The notes beneath the pieces are model-generated. The model had not been told where the DNA came from. It searched no databases and saw only the letters and a list, made by a program, of their open reading frames with translations. A stretch of DNA of 64,000 nucleotides, taken from Alicyclobacillus hesperidum (GTDB lineage Bacteria; Bacillota; Bacilli; Alicyclobacillales; Alicyclobacillaceae). The translations under genes were made by a program, and so were the position numbers. Shown piece by piece: positions 50,430 through 60,227 of this stretch (position 1 is its first letter; each line of letters begins with the position of its first letter). The stretch lies in assembly GCF_900107035.1 (NCBI RefSeq), contig NZ_FNOJ01000005.1:1-64000 (forward strand). Direction: 5' to 3'.

Positions 50430-51786
50430 GCCGTTTCACCTCCGCTTGGACGATTCCATCGGCTACCTGGATTTGAATGTCTCTGCCCGGCGTCAGTTGT
50501 TCGACGCTCGCCAGCACGTGACGACCGGCTTCATCGAGTACCAAACTGTAGCCGCGCCGCAAGACCGCCAAAGGATTTAACGCCTCAAGAGCCGCAATGG
50601 TTCTGTCGAGATCGGCTTGTGACCGCGCCATGCGCGCCCGCAAAACCTCGCCCAGTCGACTTTCCAACCGCTCAATGCGATGGCGAGACGCCCCGACACC
50701 ATGTCGCAAATCGACCCGATGCAGGCGGCGTTCAAGCTCGTCGAGGCGCCGCCGGGCTTGGGCTGTCGGGCGCCGAAAAGACTCGCGCAGCCTGCCTTCC
50801 AAAAAGTCAACGGCCTGACGCTGAGGCATCAACAGACGAGATGGGAAGCGAAACAGCGGTCGATTTTCGAACTGTTGCAGCGTTCTGCGATACAACTGTA
50901 CCTTTGCCGCAACGGCCGCCTGCGAACGCGCTAACGCCTGCGACAGTTGCAACTGTAAATCTCGTCGGTGCGGCGCTACCAACTCCGCCGCCGCGGTCGG
51001 TGTCGCCGCGCGAACATCTGCGACATAGTCGCAAATGGTGACATCAGTTTCATGCCCGACCGCGGAGACAATCGGAACCGGAGACCGTGCGACGGCACGA
51101 GCCACCTCTTCTTCATTGAATGGCCAGAGTTCTTCGAGCGATCCACCGCCGCGCCCCACGATGATGACATCTACCGGCTCCGACAACTGCCATAGTCGTT
51201 CTAAGGCCGCGACAATGGTACGGGCTGCGGTAACGCCCTGTACCTGGGCTGGTGCCAAAATCACACGGGCCAGCGGATAGCGGCGCTCCAAGGTCGTACA
51301 AATATCGCGTATCACCGCACCTGTTGCGGAAGTTACAACGCCGATCCGCTTGGGATACGCTGGTAGCTTCCGCTTTCGCTCGGCGGCGAATAAGCCTTCC
51401 GCTTGCAGTTGATTCCTTAACTGCTCAAACCGAACATATAACGCCCCGATGCCATCAGGCTGCAAATCGTCCACATACAACTGATACTGACCATCGCGAT
51501 CGAACACGCTGACCGTGCCCAGTGCGATGACTCGCATGCCATCTTCCGGCTTAAACCGCAACCTACGGTTCCGCCCGGCAAACATCACGGCTCGAATGCG
51601 GCTGGTTTCGTCCTTTAAAGTAAAGTACATATGGCCGCTAGAATGGTGTTTGAAATTAGAAATTTCCCCTGCCACGTAACACTGTGCAAAAGTTGGGTCC
51701 GTCTCAATCCGGCGCTTAATCCGCAGGTTGAGCTCAGTAACCGTAAAAACCGTCGCTGACGAGGGCGATCGCGCTGCTTCACTCAT
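50383..51786 (-). CDS. xseA: Exodeoxyribonuclease VII large subunit
   Basis: A 467-aa nuclease subunit. N-terminal OB fold (about 12-110; VAGEISNFKHHSSGHMYFTL) and catalytic domain with RIGVVTSATGAVIRDI, IIVGRGGGSLEELWPFNEE and SAVGHETDVTICDYVAD. A long helical C-terminal region follows. Overlaps folD and xseB, clearly one operon. Confidence 0.96.
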   Translation of the reverse strand: MSEAARSPSSATVFTVTELNLRIKRRIETDPTFAQCYVAGEISNFKHHSSGHMYFTLKDETSRIRAVMFAGRNRRLRFKPEDGMRVIALGTVSVFDRDGQYQLYVDDLQPDGIGALYVRFEQLRNQLQAEGLFAAERKRKLPAYPKRIGVVTSATGAVIRDICTTLERRYPLARVILAPAQVQGVTAARTIVAALERLWQLSEPVDVIIVGRGGGSLEELWPFNEEEVARAVARSPVPIVSAVGHETDVTICDYVADVRAATPTAAAELVAPHRRDLQLQLSQALARSQAAVAAKVQLYRRTLQQFENRPLFRFPSRLLMPQRQAVDFLEGRLRESFRRPTAQARRRLDELERRLHRVDLRHGVGASRHRIERLESRLGEVLRARMARSQADLDRTIAALEALNPLAVLRRGYSLVLDEAGRHVLASVEQLTPGRDIQIQVADGIVQAEVKRHGSKRERNEQIRLDI

Positions 51787-52645
51787 CGACGTCCCCCCTC
51801 ATTCCACGCCTCTGCTCGCAAAGGGAAACCGCATTGGCGACGAGCATGGCTACAGTCATCGGCCCGACGCCGCCCGGGACCGGCGTGATGGCACTGACCA
51901 GAGGCGCGACGTGCGCAAAGTCGACATCACCAATTAAGCGGCCATCGACGCGATTCATCCCAACATCAATCACGGTCGCTCCTGGTTTTACATGCTCTTT
52001 GCCGATGAGATGCGGTACACCTGCAGCCACGACAAGTACATCTGCTTGTCTCGTGTAGGTTGGCAAGTTAACGGTCTGACGATGGCATTGTACCACGGTG
52101 GCACCACGCGACAATAGCCATTGCGCTGTGGGCCAGCCAACCAACCGACTACGACCGACGACGACCGCCGTTTGACCCGCAATGGGTACACCAGTGAAAT
52201 CCAAGAGCCGAGCAATGCCTGCTGCCGTGCAAGGCCAAACCGACGGGGCGCCACGGCTGGTCAGTCCGAGGTTGATCGGGTGCAGACCGTCGACATCCTT
52301 TTCGGGCGCAATGGCCTCCAGCACGCGTTCCGCGTTCAAATGCGGGGGCAACGGCAGTTGAACGAGAATGGCATCCACGCTGTCATCCTCGTTCAACTGC
52401 CCAATGATCTGAAGCAGCTCGGATTCTTCTACATCGGCGGGCAATTCGCGAATCACTGCATGCAGTCCCAAATCCATGGCCAATTTGCGTTTGCTGCGCA
52501 CATATGAGGCCGAAGCTGCATCATCCCCGACGAGGACAAGCGTTAAACCAGGCACAACGCCTTGCCCGCGCAAGCGCTGTACGCGTTCTCCCACATCTCG
52601 CTTCACTTCAGCTGCGACCTGTTTACCATCGATGATTTGCGTCAC
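51779..52645 (-). CDS. folD: Bifunctional methylene-THF dehydrogenase/cyclohydrolase FolD
   Basis: A 288-aa one-carbon enzyme. YVRSKRKLAMDLG holds the catalytic Lys, VQLPLPPHLN and PEKDVDGLHPINLG are family blocks, VVGRSRLVGWPTAQWLL binds NADP and PGGVGPMTVAML ends the protein. It overlaps xseA by 8 bases and leads the folD-xseA-xseB-ispA unit. Confidence 0.96.
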   Translation of the reverse strand: MTQIIDGKQVAAEVKRDVGERVQRLRGQGVVPGLTLVLVGDDAASASYVRSKRKLAMDLGLHAVIRELPADVEESELLQIIGQLNEDDSVDAILVQLPLPPHLNAERVLEAIAPEKDVDGLHPINLGLTSRGAPSVWPCTAAGIARLLDFTGVPIAGQTAVVVGRSRLVGWPTAQWLLSRGATVVQCHRQTVNLPTYTRQADVLVVAAGVPHLIGKEHVKPGATVIDVGMNRVDGRLIGDVDFAHVAPLVSAITPVPGGVGPMTVAMLVANAVSLCEQRRGMRGDVDE

Positions 52646-52687
52646 ATGTCACACCTCCATCCGACACCTAACATGTACAAATTCGGA

Positions 52688-52745
52688 AACGAGCAGGGGC
52701 CGTCTCACCCGATCACGCATCCGAGCAAGACAGCCCACTCTCGTT
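52688..52745 (-). terminator. Large hairpin after the ferredoxin-NADP reductase gene
   Basis: On the minus strand AACGAG pairs with CTCGTT and, inside, GGCTGTCT with AGACGGCC (one G-T). It begins right after the stop at 52746 and is followed by TTTCC. It should limit read-through into folD. Confidence 0.55.
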
Positions 52746-53750
52746 TTAGCGACTCATACTTGTGCTGTGACCCGGGAACAACTTGGCCTGCGGGTCGATA
52801 AACGTCTTGGCATTGTTGACTGCCGTCGGTGCTTCTCCAAAGCCAGTCGCGATGAGCTTCAGTTTACCAGGATAGGTGACCACATCGCCGGCCGCGTATA
52901 CACCCGGAATGTTGGTCTCCATTTTCGAATTGACGACGATGTCATTCTTCTCGATTTCAAGCCCCCACTCTTTAATCGGTCCGAGCGAAGCGGTAAATCC
53001 GAGGCCGCTGACAATCGCATCAACTTCGATGGTCTCTGTCTGCTTCGTCTGGTTATTCACGATTACCGCGCGCTCTACCCAGTTGCCGCCTTGCACGTCG
53101 GACAGTTCGTAGAACGTCTTAATCTGGATGCGCGACTCGTAAAGCTGCCGCACACTTTCTTCGTGTGCGCGAAACTGATCCCGGCGGTGAATCAACGTGA
53201 CAGAGGCGGCTACTTCTTCGAGCATTAGTGCGTAATCCACCGCAGAGTCGCCGCCACCAATGACCAGAACATTTTTGCCGCGGTAGTTTTCGACTTTATC
53301 AATATAATAGGCAACGCCACGCCCCTCAAAATCCTTAGCCGTCGGAGCCGGCAGAGGCCTTGGTGAAAAAGCACCAATACCTGCGCAAATGATGACTGCA
53401 CGACCGATATGCACAGATTTGTCCGTATGCAGTTCGAACAAACCATCTTCACGACGAACGAGGGTTTGAACCGACTCGTTTAGGTGGATGCCCGGATTGC
53501 GCTCCATCGCTTGTTCAATCAATTGATCGACAAGTTGACGAGCGCGAATTTTCGGAAATCCGGCGACATCGTAAATAAATTTTTCAGGATACAACGTAGC
53601 CAACTGCCCACCCAATTCCGGCAGGCTATCGATAATTTTGCATGTACAATTGCGCATACCGCAATAAAATGCCGCAAACAGTCCGGTTGGACCGCCGCCG
53701 ATGATCAGCATGTCTGTGACGTTTTCTTGGACAAAAGCCTGATTTGACAA
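52746..53750 (-). CDS. Ferredoxin/flavodoxin-NADP+ reductase (YumC type)
   Basis: A 334-aa thioredoxin-reductase-like flavoprotein without the CxxC pair. FAD loop GGGPTGLFAAFY near the N-terminus, NADP loop VIGGGDSAVDYAL and GDVVTYPGKLKLIATGFGE near the end. It passes electrons between NADPH and ferredoxin or flavodoxin. A TTG start at 53750 has AAGGAGG upstream. Confidence 0.92.
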   Translation of the reverse strand: MSNQAFVQENVTDMLIIGGGPTGLFAAFYCGMRNCTCKIIDSLPELGGQLATLYPEKFIYDVAGFPKIRARQLVDQLIEQAMERNPGIHLNESVQTLVRREDGLFELHTDKSVHIGRAVIICAGIGAFSPRPLPAPTAKDFEGRGVAYYIDKVENYRGKNVLVIGGGDSAVDYALMLEEVAASVTLIHRRDQFRAHEESVRQLYESRIQIKTFYELSDVQGGNWVERAVIVNNQTKQTETIEVDAIVSGLGFTASLGPIKEWGLEIEKNDIVVNSKMETNIPGVYAAGDVVTYPGKLKLIATGFGEAPTAVNNAKTFIDPQAKLFPGHSTSMSR

Positions 53751-53878
53751 CGTGAAACCTCCTTAGTCAACGTAAAAACACACTTGCGCTCATTATACAA
53801 GAGACAGAAAAAAAAGACTACGAAAACCTATGTGTTTTGTCGACAATTCGGTCTTTGCCAACTTGTTTACCCGGTTTT

Positions 53879-54874
53879 TTATGCATGAATTCGCCAATAT
53901 CCGATTTGCGCTACCCCAAGCGCATTGTCGCGCGCAAATAGAGACGGTGCAAACGCGATATGCACGTTCCGCAAACGCCTGCCCAGTCGGGCGACGACTT
54001 CTCGTTGAATCTCTCGGTTCGCGGCGACTCCTCCAGCGATGAGTACATGAGCGAGTGGATCGCGATGTGTCCGTATCACATACTCGACAGATTTGGTAAG
54101 TGCACGAGCAATACACGACTGCACAGCGCGAGCTACGACTGGACCGGGTACTCCCTGCTCTATGGCCGTGAGCGCCTTCGTCAACGGCCCGGAAAAGCTC
54201 ATTCTGGCACCGCGCACAGGTGCAGGCAACTCGAATTGATCGGTGAGATGAAGATCAACTCGACTCAACGCTTCAAGATGTGGACCGGCTGGGAAAGGCA
54301 ACCCGAGAGCCACACCGACGCGATCGACAAACTGTCCCACATGCAGGTCCGCCCCTTCGCCGACTCGGACAATTTGATAGCCAAAGGGGGTACGCTTGGC
54401 AACCATGACATCACACGTTCCACCAGAAATATGGATAGCTACGAATGGAGTTGGTGGCATCGGCTCAAAATATTCTGCCGCCGCCAGGTGACCTTCCTGA
54501 TGGGATGTACGTGTCATGGGAATGGAAAGCATCTGGGCAATGGCAAGCCCAAACGAAGCACCCGCGTGAAAGGCTGGCATGTAGGAAGTCGCCCACGGTC
54601 GCGGCCGCACACTGGCCGCGACATGCACAAAGCGCGGCTCTATCCCATCACGTGTGAGTTGATCCTGCAAGGCCGCCATCATTTTGGGCAGATTTTGTAC
54701 GTGTTGAAATACGACTTCGGACTGGCGCAGACCCTTCGCGCCATTCGCGACACGTAAAAGCGTTCTGGATTCGGCGAGCATTTTTCCATCCTGAGCATCG
54801 ATAGCACACAAAGACGTCGTATAGTTGCTCGTATCGATGCCAAGCACACACGCTACTTTACGACGGCTCGCCAT
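53879..54874 (-). CDS. Kae1/TsaD-like protein (second paralogue type)
   Basis: A 331-aa ASKHA-fold protein. The metal-binding motif SHQEGHLAAAEY (HQEGH 125-129), VAIHISGGTCDVMV and a late HVLIAGGVAANREIQREV match the TsaD/Kae1 domain. It is more divergent than true TsaD (tRNA t6A synthesis) and resembles the Kae1-like protein found next to nusB in some Firmicutes. Start ATG 54874 overlaps nusB by 17 bases; a GTG at 54847 is possible. Confidence 0.8.
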   Translation of the reverse strand: MASRRKVACVLGIDTSNYTTSLCAIDAQDGKMLAESRTLLRVANGAKGLRQSEVVFQHVQNLPKMMAALQDQLTRDGIEPRFVHVAASVRPRPWATSYMPAFHAGASFGLAIAQMLSIPMTRTSHQEGHLAAAEYFEPMPPTPFVAIHISGGTCDVMVAKRTPFGYQIVRVGEGADLHVGQFVDRVGVALGLPFPAGPHLEALSRVDLHLTDQFELPAPVRGARMSFSGPLTKALTAIEQGVPGPVVARAVQSCIARALTKSVEYVIRTHRDPLAHVLIAGGVAANREIQREVVARLGRRLRNVHIAFAPSLFARDNALGVAQIGYWRIHA

Positions 54875-55328
54875 CTACCGGTTCGACCTCCACATCAGAA
54901 ACCTCTTCCGTAGGCACATCACGTTCACGCGCAATGGTCGGCAACACTTTCGCAAGAACGCCATTAACAAACTTCCCTGACTGCTCTGTCGCGTACCTTT
55001 TCGCTAAGCGAACCGCCTCATTAATAGCACTTGCCATCGGAATCTCTGGCTCATACAGCAACTCAAAGACAGCGAGCCGCAACACGTTTCGCTCCACGCG
55101 ACCAATCCGCTCCGGCGACCAACGGTCCATACTTCCGGCAAGAACGCCATCGATCTCATCCAAGTGCTCCATGACGCCTCGTACAAGCCTCGTCATATAG
55201 TCCACATCGGCGTCTGTATAGGACTTGTCCTCCAAAACAAACGAAACGGCGTCGATCACGCCGCTATCGCTCAGGTCAATTTGATACAAAGCCTGCAACG
55301 CACACTCTCTAGCTTCATGTCGAGTCAA
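54858..55328 (-). CDS. nusB: Transcription antitermination factor NusB
   Basis: A 156-aa helical protein that binds boxA RNA with NusE. RHEARECALQALYQIDL at the start and INEAVRLAKRYATEQSGKFVNG near the end are family blocks. A TTG at 55328 follows GGAGTGA; a GTG at 55337 overlaps that ribosome site. The C-terminal acidic tail is longer than usual. Confidence 0.94.
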   Translation of the reverse strand: MTRHEARECALQALYQIDLSDSGVIDAVSFVLEDKSYTDADVDYMTRLVRGVMEHLDEIDGVLAGSMDRWSPERIGRVERNVLRLAVFELLYEPEIPMASAINEAVRLAKRYATEQSGKFVNGVLAKVLPTIARERDVPTEEVSDVEVEPVDGEPS

Positions 55329-55333
55329 GCAAG

Positions 55334-55564
55334 TCACTCCGTATATCGATCTGAAAGTAGTTTATCCAAAATCTCGCGCCATGATTGATTCTCTTCGAGC
55401 ACGCGACCAACCATGTAACCCATTGCAGCGAGTACCGCCAGCAACAGTGTGCGCCAGAAACCGAACAGAAGCCACAAAATCCAAAGCACAACCCCTACGA
55501 GCAGGCCGTGATAGCGCCGGGGCCAAGCCCGAAATGCCGCAATCGCGCGACGCAACGCGTTCAT
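55334..55564 (-). CDS. DUF2273 small membrane protein
   Basis: A 76-aa protein with two transmembrane helices (about 20-55), typical of DUF2273, next to amaP and asp23 as in other Firmicutes. The ATG at 55564 overlaps the amaP stop (ATGA). Function unknown; by context it belongs to the Asp23 membrane system. Confidence 0.85.
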   Translation of the reverse strand: MNALRRAIAAFRAWPRRYHGLLVGVVLWILWLLFGFWRTLLLAVLAAMGYMVGRVLEENQSWREILDKLLSDRYTE

Positions 55565-56106
55565 ACGCCGCTCCACGCCTTACCTGAACGCGCACCGCCA
55601 GCCAACTCCGTCACATGCACGAGTACGCGCTCCACCACGACGCCCGTCGCCCGCTCGACATATTCTTTCACGGCTGTCTGCGCATCCCGGCTCAACTGCG
55701 CAATATCGACGTCAGGCAACACCTGCATCCGCACCAGAATCAGGATTCCCTCCTGCCCCTGGCGAATTCGCGAGTCAAACGACTCCGCACCTTTGAGTTG
55801 CGACCCCCGACGATTGGCGAGTTGGCGCAAGGTATCATAAGAAATCCGAATTTGGCCATGATCCCCCGTCAGCGCAACGTACTCCGCCGTCTGCATACGC
55901 GATAGTCGATAAAACAAAAAACGGAGCGACAAAAGGGCTGCCACGACTCCGACGACAATTGCCACCATGTTATAGGGCACGGTCAATAACTCCGTACTCA
56001 ACCACGTGACGGAGATCACGTTGGCGCCGACCAAAGCCAGCACCACGCCAACAACCAAACCGATTACGGAGAACAAAAACAACAACAAACGATCCAACAG
56101 GCTCAT
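55561..56106 (-). CDS. amaP: Alkaline shock response membrane anchor AmaP
   Basis: A 181-aa protein with two N-terminal transmembrane helices (about 5-28 and 45-68), then a soluble domain. In Staphylococcus AmaP anchors Asp23 to the membrane. GGGGGGATAG precedes the ATG. Lies between asp23 and the DUF2273 gene. Confidence 0.88.
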   Translation of the reverse strand: MSLLDRLLLFLFSVIGLVVGVVLALVGANVISVTWLSTELLTVPYNMVAIVVGVVAALLSLRFLFYRLSRMQTAEYVALTGDHGQIRISYDTLRQLANRRGSQLKGAESFDSRIRQGQEGILILVRMQVLPDVDIAQLSRDAQTAVKEYVERATGVVVERVLVHVTELAGGARSGKAWSGV

Positions 56107-56123
56107 GCTATCCCCCCAACGGG

Positions 56124-56555
56124 TCAGAGGCCCGGACTTCGCTCAGTACTAAGAATTTGATCCGCATCGGCCGTTTTTGCGTCTCCGTCCGATTGAAACG
56201 CGACCCCTACGACGTGAACGTGAACCGCGACGACCTTTAGACCAGTCATCCCTTCTACCGCCGCTTTGACCCGCTCTTGAATTTGATATCCTGTATCAGG
56301 AATGTTGACACCAAACCGGAGCGAAACCGAGACGTCAATCGTACATGCCCGTTCGTTTTCTACGAACTGAACTTTCACGCCCTTCGACAGGTTTTTACGA
56401 CCTGTCAACGATTCCGTCAAGCCGCCCGCAAACGAACCGCTCATGCCCGCTACGCCCTCGACCTCGCTCGTCGCGACGCCAGCAATAATTTGCACCACTT
56501 CGTCTGCAATATGGACGGAACCTCGATCTGTCAGTTCGTACTCCATGTCAGCCAC
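56124..56555 (-). CDS. Asp23/Gls24 family envelope stress protein
   Basis: A 143-aa soluble protein. GSVHIADEVVQIIAGVATSEV EGVAGMSG-type N-terminus and the KGVKVQF, DVSVSLRFGVNIPD blocks are typical. It likely forms a membrane-tethered layer with AmaP. A GTG at 56555 has GGAGTG 8 bases upstream. Confidence 0.9.
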   Translation of the reverse strand: MADMEYELTDRGSVHIADEVVQIIAGVATSEVEGVAGMSGSFAGGLTESLTGRKNLSKGVKVQFVENERACTIDVSVSLRFGVNIPDTGYQIQERVKAAVEGMTGLKVVAVHVHVVGVAFQSDGDAKTADADQILSTERSPGL

Positions 56556-56607
56556 GCTTATCACACTCCTGATTATCGTTGTCCCTTCATCCTATGACAA
56601 GCTTCGC

Positions 56608-57951
56608 CTAAAGTATGTGATTCTCCTCCAAGAAGCGAGTCGTCACATCCGCACTGCGAAACTTCTCGTTCTGCATCAGGGCGATGTGAAACGGAATGGT
56701 TGTCCGAACGCCATCGATTTCATACTCGTCCAAAGCGGCGAGCATCCGAGCAATCGCTTGTTCGCGCGTGGGCGCCCAAACGATGAGCTTTGCCACCATT
56801 GAATCGTAAAACGGCGGGATTGTATAGCCTTGATAGCATGCTGAATCGACACGAACACCCGGTCCCGACGGCGGTAGATACGTTGTGATGGTTCCGGGAG
56901 ACGGTGCGAACTGCCGCAATGGATCTTCAGCGTTGATTCGACACTCAATTGCATGTCCACGAAGTCGGATGTCCTCCTGGCGCACCGACAACGGCTCGCC
57001 GGAAGCCGCGAGAATCATTTCGCGAACGAGATCGACACCGGTAACCCATTCGGTGACCGGATGCTCAACCTGAATACGCGTGTTCATTTCCATGAAATAA
57101 AAATCGCCATCGTCTGTATAAATAAATTCAATGGTGCCCGCGCCTACATAGTCGACTGCACGCGCAGCCGCAACCGCAGCCCGCCCCATTCGTTCGCGCA
57201 CTTCATCGCTCAACACAGGACAAGGAGACTCCTCAACCAATTTCTGCAGACGACGTTGCACCGAGCAATCTCGCTCTCCAAGATGGATTACATTCCCGTG
57301 ACGATCCGCCAAGATTTGAATCTCAACATGCCGCATGCGCTCAATGTACTTCTCAATGTAGATGCCACCGTTGCCAAACGACGCCTCCGCCTCGCGACGA
57401 GCCGCGTCGACCGCCTGCCGCAAGGCTTGTTCATCGCGCACCACGCGGATGCCGCGACCACCGCCGCCAGCCGTCGCCTTGATAATCAGCGGATAGCCTA
57501 TTGCATTTGCGATATCCAACGCTTCCTGTAGGCTTTCCACAAGCCCATCACTGCCAGGAACCGTTGGCACCCCAGCCTTGCGCATGGTTTCTTTCGCTGC
57601 CGATTTGTCGCCCATCTGTTCGATGGCCTTCGGACTTGGCCCGATAAACGTGATGCCGCACGCTTCGCATGCCTCAGCAAAATCGCTGTTTTCCGACAAA
57701 AAGCCATATCCCGGGTGTACAGCGTCCACTCCGCGCAACGTCGCCACAGAAATTAAACTTGGAATATGTAGATAGCTAAGTTTTGGCGCCGCAGGCCCAA
57801 TGCAATACGCCTCGTCGGCGAGACGAACGTGTAAAGCGTCCTGATCTGCCGTCGAATAGACAGCGACCGTCTCGATCCCCAACTCGCGGCAAGCGCGAAT
57901 GACGCGGACAGCGATCTCGCCGCGATTAGCCACAAGTACACGTTTAAACAT
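56608..57951 (-). CDS. accC: Biotin carboxylase subunit of acetyl-CoA carboxylase
   Basis: A 447-aa ATP-grasp enzyme that carboxylates biotin on AccB for fatty acid synthesis. N-terminal [23 protein letters not shown] loop [33 protein letters not shown] and the catalytic Arg within it are all present. It follows accB, the normal order. Confidence 0.97.
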   Translation of the reverse strand: MFKRVLVANRGEIAVRVIRACRELGIETVAVYSTADQDALHVRLADEAYCIGPAAPKLSYLHIPSLISVATLRGVDAVHPGYGFLSENSDFAEACEACGITFIGPSPKAIEQMGDKSAAKETMRKAGVPTVPGSDGLVESLQEALDIANAIGYPLIIKATAGGGGRGIRVVRDEQALRQAVDAARREAEASFGNGGIYIEKYIERMRHVEIQILADRHGNVIHLGERDCSVQRRLQKLVEESPCPVLSDEVRERMGRAAVAAARAVDYVGAGTIEFIYTDDGDFYFMEMNTRIQVEHPVTEWVTGVDLVREMILAASGEPLSVRQEDIRLRGHAIECRINAEDPLRQFAPSPGTITTYLPPSGPGVRVDSACYQGYTIPPFYDSMVAKLIVWAPTREQAIARMLAALDEYEIDGVRTTIPFHIALMQNEKFRSADVTTRFLEENHIL

Positions 57952-58017
57952 ACCGCGTTGCCCCTTGTCGAAAATTCAAAATGATGTAGAACAGGCCACG
58001 CCTCCTGTGGTAACTCC

Positions 58018-58494
58018 TCAGGCACGGCGAACTTTGAACAGCGGTTGCCCATACTCAACCAGTTGGCCGTTCTCGGCCAAGACCTCTATGACTTCTCCAG
58101 ACACTTCTGCCTCGATCTCATTCATCAGTTTCATCGCCTCGATAATGCAGACGACGGTCTTGCTGGTCACTTGTGAGCCCACTTCGACGAAAGGCGCCGA
58201 CTCAGGCGACGGAGCACGATAAAATGTGCCGACCATCGGCGACGCAATCACATGAACATCTGCACTTTGCAGTTCCTGTGCTTGCGAGTGAGTCGCCTGC
58301 GTAGCGGCAGGGGTCGGCGCCGGCGCAACCGGAGCAGCAAGGTTCGGCGCGGACTGTACTGGCATGTACGCAACCGCCTCCGGTGCCGCCTTTTTTAGTT
58401 GCAGCTTTCCATCTTCAAATTCAATATTGATTTCACTTAAACTACTTTCATCCAAAAGACGAATCAGCTCGTGGATGTCTTCCAATTTCAGCAA
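58018..58494 (-). CDS. accB: Biotin carboxyl carrier protein
   Basis: A 158-aa carrier. The C-terminal domain has EAMKLMN with biotin acceptor Lys122; a Pro/Ala linker (about 48-70) precedes it. The TTG at 58494 gives the standard start [15 protein letters not shown] and has GGGGAG 8 bases upstream; the ATG at 58578 does not. Partner of AccC. Confidence 0.95.
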   Translation of the reverse strand: MLKLEDIHELIRLLDESSLSEINIEFEDGKLQLKKAAPEAVAYMPVQSAPNLAAPVAPAPTPAATQATHSQAQELQSADVHVIASPMVGTFYRAPSPESAPFVEVGSQVTSKTVVCIIEAMKLMNEIEAEVSGEVIEVLAENGQLVEYGQPLFKVRRA

Positions 58495-58576
58495 TTTGTT
58501 CTCTCCCCGATCCATATCTCGTAAATGCTCGTCCAAGTATACCATAGCTTTGACCGTACCTCTAGGTTCCTTGAAC

Positions 58577-58615
58577 ATGAAAACAGCCGCCGCATCGGCT
58601 GTCGATGCTGGCGGC
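58577..58615 (-). terminator. Terminator of the spoIIIA operon
   Basis: On the minus strand GCCGCC-A-GCATCG pairs with CGATGC-GGCGGC (12 pairs, one bulge), loop 5 bases, followed by TGTTTTC. It lies between spoIIIAH and accB. Confidence 0.8.
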
Positions 58616-58628
58616 GCACAAGCACGCT

Positions 58629-59207
58629 TTACGCATGGGGCTTAACAGAGATGTTCAGAATGGATACGTCGAGTTGCTGACTGACGACATTCATGATTTT
58701 CACTGCATCTGCCCGCGAGATGTCTTTAGCCTGAACATAGACTGTAAAGGTCTTCTGATCCTTGTCCGGCTCAATTACTGCGTTTGCGTAGCCTTCTGCC
58801 AGAACCGCCTGTGTCGCCTGTTGGAGGCTGTTATACAGAGATTCTTCATTGCCGAGGGCCTTTTGTGCCTCTGCAATTTGGGATTGTGACGCATTGTTAT
58901 TGGCAATCACCGACTGATAATTGCTGATGCGCTGACTGATTTGGTTATTGACCAATGTCTGCAAAGAGTTATACCAGTTGCCCGTTGAAGTCATACCCGT
59001 CTCACTAGAACTGTTGCTTGGTTGGTTGTCCCCCGACTGAGTCTGGGCGCTATTGCCCGTATCTGGAGTCGTTACGACCGTGGTCGTGTTCGAAGTTGTC
59101 GGGGTTGTCGTCGTCGGACTTGCTTGATTATTCATGGTGTAGTACCCGATGAGCATCAGCGATAGTACCATCATCGTAGACAACCACACTGTTTGCCGCT
59201 TTACCAT
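58629..59207 (-). CDS. spoIIIAH: Stage III sporulation protein AH
   Basis: A 192-aa protein, mother-cell partner of SpoIIQ in the feeding-tube channel. N-terminal transmembrane helix (about 7-27), Thr/Ser-rich linker (about 30-70) and a C-terminal ring-building domain with [19 protein letters not shown]. subtilis has 218 aa. GGAGGA precedes the ATG at 59207. Confidence 0.94.
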   Translation of the reverse strand: MVKRQTVWLSTMMVLSLMLIGYYTMNNQASPTTTTPTTSNTTTVVTTPDTGNSAQTQSGDNQPSNSSSETGMTSTGNWYNSLQTLVNNQISQRISNYQSVIANNNASQSQIAEAQKALGNEESLYNSLQQATQAVLAEGYANAVIEPDKDQKTFTVYVQAKDISRADAVKIMNVVSQQLDVSILNISVKPHA

Positions 59208-59232
59208 GCTATACATCCTCCTAATCTAGCGT

Positions 59233-59694
59233 CTAGTCTCCCTTTTGAGGTTCCACACTAATCTTATATGCAGGCACGTCCAACACATTCGTAATTGCGT
59301 CCACGATTTCGGTTTTGGCGGTAAAAAAATTATCCGCAGCGACCGTGACCAGCACTCCAGCGACACCAACCCCGGTGCTGCCGCTGCCGGCGAGGTTGCC
59401 TTGGTTAGTCAGTACGACCATCACATTGACCGCGCGCACTCCTTGTATCTTGGCGAGTATCGCATCGAGTTCGTCGTCGTAATGCCGCTCGATCGGTGCT
59501 GCTGGCAAGGGATCGGACGAATTTGCAGGACTCAATGCATTGGTGAACGACGTAGACGTTGAAACCGGCAGAGCGCTTGAAGTGTTCGCTGGATGCGCTT
59601 GCACCATCGATCCGACAACCAGCATGAGCACACCGACGGCAGCTACGAAAAGCAGCCATTTTTGTTTCCAAAGCTGTTGCCAATCCAACCTCAT
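59233..59694 (-). CDS. spoIIIAG: Stage III sporulation protein AG (short form)
   Basis: A 153-aa protein with one transmembrane helix (about 12-31) and one ring-building domain (about 70-150: YDDELDAILAKIQGVRAVNV and AVNVMVVLTNQ, then GVLVTVAADNFFTAKTEIVD and VPAYKISVEPQ). B. subtilis SpoIIIAG has 229 aa and a large insertion between the two halves; here only about 12 residues (GNLAGSGSTGVG) join them. Overlaps spoIIIAF by 4 bases. Confidence 0.92.
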   Translation of the reverse strand: MRLDWQQLWKQKWLLFVAAVGVLMLVVGSMVQAHPANTSSALPVSTSTSFTNALSPANSSDPLPAAPIERHYDDELDAILAKIQGVRAVNVMVVLTNQGNLAGSGSTGVGVAGVLVTVAADNFFTAKTEIVDAITNVLDVPAYKISVEPQKGD

Positions 59695-60227
59695 CGCCCT
59701 CCATCGTCGACGACAAGCACCTGATCCGATTCAACGCCAAGTGCTTCAGCGATTGTCTGCCCGATCTCGCCGCTCCAAGGTGTCCCGTTTGCTTGGATTG
59801 CCACGGTAACGCTGAGCTTCGCGGGATTCATCGCGTTTTCTACTTGCACATTTGTCACATACTTCGCCAAATTCTCCGGTAAAGCTGCCTTCGCTTCCTG
59901 TGCCAGATACTTGTCCGCATCCAGGCTCTCCTCCTGATTGAGTGCGGCGGCATACCCACGAGCCGTAGCGGATCCATCGTCCACATTCGTGGCTTGCGTC
60001 GCCGACGTGTTACCAAACAAGGCTGCAGAAGCCTGGGTAGCCAACTGTGATGGCCAATTGGATCGCAGCATCGGCACCAACGGGCTCAGCATGGCGGCGA
60101 TCATCGCAACGCCCAGTACGCTTCGAACGTATCTCACAAGCACCCTTGTCGGAAGTAACATTTCGGCAATCCCAGCCAACATGGCAATTGCCACGATTTG
60201 TTTCAGCCATTCCCCTAGCGCGGTCAC
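59691..60227 (-). CDS. spoIIIAF: Stage III sporulation protein AF
   Basis: A 178-aa protein with two N-terminal transmembrane helices (about 9-52) and a soluble ring-building-like C-terminal domain (VTNVQVENAMNPAKLSVTVAI). The GTG at 60227 overlaps the spoIIIAE stop (GTGA). Part of the SpoIIIA secretion-like complex. Confidence 0.92.
   Translation of the reverse strand: MTALGEWLKQIVAIAMLAGIAEMLLPTRVLVRYVRSVLGVAMIAAMLSPLVPMLRSNWPSQLATQASAALFGNTSATQATNVDDGSATARGYAAALNQEESLDADKYLAQEAKAALPENLAKYVTNVQVENAMNPAKLSVTVAIQANGTPWSGEIGQTIAEALGVESDQVLVVDDGGR

Noticed and set aside
52646-52745. Riboswitch upstream of folD (for example a THF type)
   Set aside because: The hairpin pairs simply and sits at the end of the preceding gene; no conserved THF aptamer core was recognised.
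53842-53856. TTTTGTCGACA as a Spo0A box upstream of the ferredoxin-NADP reductase gene
   Set aside because: The core is TGTCGAC, one off the 0A consensus, is a simple palindrome and lies far from any promoter element; not enough to claim regulation.
53960-54757. 265-codon plus-strand frame
   Set aside because: Antisense to the Kae1-like gene, whose conserved motifs prove the minus strand is coding.
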